From Rifleibacterium sp035352635 (GTDB lineage Bacteria; Muiribacteriota; Ozemobacteria; Ozemobacterales; Ozemobacteraceae): DNA of 8,552 nucleotides. Under the pieces are notes generated by a model. The model did no database searches and was not told where the DNA came from. It worked only from the letters and a program-made list of their open reading frames with translations. This document shows positions 6,904 through 8,552 of this stretch, piece by piece (positions within the stretch are counted from its first letter, which is position 1; the number at the start of each line of letters is the position of its first letter). Where the stretch lies: assembly GCA_035352635.1 (NCBI GenBank), contig DAOPYA010000165.1:1-8552 (forward strand), read 5' to 3'. Made by a program: the position numbers and the translations under genes.

Positions 6904-7000
6904 AGTTTTGCCAGCCATCGCGGCACGAAAGATTTTTTTACAGTACGGTTTGCTAATTTTTGCGGTGCGGGTTAGGCTTAAGTAAATCAGATCATTAACA

Positions 7001-7007
7001 AGAGGGG
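7001..7007 (+). promoter_or_regulatory. Ribosome binding site of the GspE/PilB gene
   Basis: Purine-rich AGAGGGG ends six bases before the ATG at 7014, which supports that start. Confidence 0.7.
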
Positions 7008-7013
7008 TAGTGC

Positions 7014-8552
7014 ATGTCAACACTTCGACGCGATTTTGCTGACCAGACCGATTTAACCTTGCATAGAGACTTTATGCAGTTACTGAGCGAAGAATTCTGC
7101 CGGCGGCACCAGGTTGTTCTGCTCGGCGGCCGCCCGGCTTCAAAAGAAACACCGGCAACCCTCGGCATGCTTGATGTTTCTGATGCCGGCCTGATTAAAG
7201 AAGTCGAAGAATTGACTGGCCTCACCATTCGCCATACCCAGCTCAATGCCTACGAAATAGACAGGGCGCTTGATTTTGCCTTCAAGGGAAGCGCTCAGGG
7301 GTCGGCCACCCTCAACCCCAACCCGGTGCGTGACCGTATAGTTTTGGGTTTTGACCAGCAGATGTCGTTTCAGAGAGACCGCAAACCTGCCGAAATAGCC
7401 TCTGACATTCTCGCAATCGCCGTTCAACGGCGTGCCTCTGATATTCATATCGAGGTCTACAGCAACGATGTCAGCCTGCGATACCGAATCGATGGGGTGC
7501 TGCAAAAGTTGGTTTCACCTCTCAGCCCCGAAAATATCATGGCCGTGGTTCAGCATCTCAAGGTAATCGCCGACCTGAATATTGCCGACCGGCGCCTGCC
7601 CCAGGATGGCCACATCGTCGCCCGCTACACCGCCCCCGACCAGACAACCCGCCGCATTGATTTTCGCGTTTCGACCTTACCAGGGCTGTATGGCGAAGAC
7701 TGCGTTCTTCGGGTTCTCGACGAGACCTGCCTGACAATCAAGCTTGAATCACTGGGCATGTCGAACGAAAAATTCAGTCTTTTTCATGCGATGCTGCATG
7801 AGCCGGGCGGCCTGATTCTCGTTTCAGGGCCAACTTCAAGCGGCAAAACCACAACGCTTTACGCCGTGATCGAGCATATCAAAGACGACAGCAAAAAGAT
7901 TCTCACCGTCGAAGACCCGATTGAATATGAGATTGCCCGGGTCAACCAGAAGCAGATAACGCCGGCAATATCGTTCGCTGACTACACCAGAGCTTTTATG
8001 CGCCAGAACCCCGACATCGTCATGATCGGCGAGGTTCGCGACGAAGAAACCGCAAGCATGGCGGTTCGCGCCTCACAAATGGGCCATCTTGTTCTCACTA
8101 CCCTGCATTCGCGTGATTCTGCCTCGGCGGTGGCACGCATGCTCTCGCTCGGCGTCGAACGCAACGTTCTGGCCGCCGGCCTGATCGGCGTGCTCGCCCA
8201 GCGCCTGGTGCGCCGCGTCTGTATCGGCTGCATCGATTCATACCAGCCCGCCCCCGAAACCCTTGAACTGCTGCCCGGCCTGCCAAAAGGCATACCCTTC
8301 AGGCACGGAAAAGGCTGCGAATTATGCGGTGGCTCAGGCTACCGAGGCTTAAGCGGGGTCTTTGAACTGCTGCGCATCGACGCAAAACTGCGCCAGGTCA
8401 TCACCCGTGGCGAAACCGGCAGCGCCGCCCTGCTGCCCCTTCCAGCCGGCTTCAGATGCCTGTATGACTACGCCATCGAAAAAGTGGCCCAGGGCGTCAC
8501 CACCGTCGAAGAAATCGTCAGAACCATACCCGTGCCCGCCCGCTTCGACAAC
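7014..8552 (+). CDS. gspE/pilB: GspE/PilB-family secretion or type IV pilus assembly ATPase, 3'-truncated by the window edge
   Basis: My translation of the plus strand from 7014 is open for 513 codons to the window end, with no stop. It is a cytoplasmic hexameric ATPase that drives pseudopilus or type IV pilus assembly at the inner membrane. N-terminal residues ~50-88 (TLGMLDVSDAGLIKEVEELT and onward) match one half of a T2SSE_N/MshEN-like domain. The N2 domain follows: RASDIHIEVY (140-149), RYRIDGVLQ (156-164), DRRLPQDGH (192-200). Core motifs are Walker A GPTSSGKTT (272-280), Asp box TVEDPIEY (298-305), Walker B IVMIGEVRDEETA (335-347), His box GHLVLTTLHS (357-366), and the zinc tetracysteine C403/C406 and C435/C438. 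The terminal VTTVEEIVRT is usually close to the C-terminus, so little is missing. The N-terminus is shorter than in typical PilB (~560 residues). Pilus versus secretion role cannot be told without the neighbours downstream. Confidence 0.95.
   Translation, partial: MSTLRRDFADQTDLTLHRDFMQLLSEEFCRRHQVVLLGGRPASKETPATLGMLDVSDAGLIKEVEELTGLTIRHTQLNAYEIDRALDFAFKGSAQGSATLNPNPVRDRIVLGFDQQMSFQRDRKPAEIASDILAIAVQRRASDIHIEVYSNDVSLRYRIDGVLQKLVSPLSPENIMAVVQHLKVIADLNIADRRLPQDGHIVARYTAPDQTTRRIDFRVSTLPGLYGEDCVLRVLDETCLTIKLESLGMSNEKFSLFHAMLHEPGGLILVSGPTSSGKTTTLYAVIEHIKDDSKKILTVEDPIEYEIARVNQKQITPAISFADYTRAFMRQNPDIVMIGEVRDEETASMAVRASQMGHLVLTTLHSRDSASAVARMLSLGVERNVLAAGLIGVLAQRLVRRVCIGCIDSYQPAPETLELLPGLPKGIPFRHGKGCELCGGSGYRGLSGVFELLRIDAKLRQVITRGETGSAALLPLPAGFRCLYDYAIEKVAQGVTTVEEIVRTIPVPARFDN

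Noticed and set aside
6910..6960. Possible sigma54 site or rho-independent terminator around GGCACG and a seven-T run (6933-6939)
   Set aside because: The -12 GC element is absent, and the bases before the T-run form only a three-pair stem.
6904..7013. c-di-GMP or other riboswitch in the GspE/PilB leader
   Set aside because: No GEMM core sequence or other aptamer hallmark that I recognise; the leader is short and AT-rich.
1..8552. Insertion sequences, CRISPR arrays, tRNA genes, attachment sites
   Set aside because: No transposase frame, spaced direct repeats, cloverleaf or terminal inverted repeats were seen on either strand.

Overview
The window comes from a diderm-type (Gram-negative-like) bacterium with a moderately high-GC genome. 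The signs are a type II secretion/type IV pilus ATPase gene, FtsX/MacB-type ABC permeases with large extracytoplasmic domains, and a FecCD-type importer. The sequence alone does not give a confident taxon. SLH-like repeats on an exported protein would fit a lineage that uses S-layer-homology domains to bind its envelope. Gene density is very high: six sizeable genes, no gap over 300 bases, and no RNA gene, CRISPR array or mobile element that I could recognise.

Left part, plus strand (1-3495): the C-terminal two thirds of a FecCD-family permease is followed after 15 bases by its ABC ATPase. This pair is the membrane and motor part of an importer for siderophore, heme, cobalamin or a similar metal chelate; the binding protein is not in the window. 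After 75 bases that may hold a tiny leader-like ORF comes a 654-residue exported FAD-dependent oxidoreductase (FAD_oxidored type). Its last ~135 residues look like S-layer-homology repeats.

Middle part, minus strand (6777-3492): a three-gene operon of FtsX-type permease, ABC ATPase and a second FtsX-type permease. The two permeases are diverged paralogues. The first carries a Cys-x3-Cys-x2-Cys-x2-Cys cluster plus further cysteines in its extracytoplasmic domain, and the second has lost or never had these. The two-permease-plus-ATPase layout recalls LolCDE/MacB-like exporters and also the ABC module linked to P19/Ftr1 iron systems (Campylobacter Cj1661-Cj1663). The FecCD importer next door makes an iron or metal theme plausible but unproven. 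The operon converges on the FAD gene so tightly that both stop codons share one CTAG.

Right part, plus strand (6778-8552): a 236-base AT-richer divergent intergenic region has a good sigma70-like promoter in each direction. A nearly complete GspE/PilB ATPase gene follows and runs off the window at 513 codons. It has all core motifs but a shortened N-terminal region.

The most interesting items are the Cys-rich/Cys-less permease pair and the exported SLH-tailed flavoprotein beside a FecCD importer, which together could be a redox-linked metal-handling locus.
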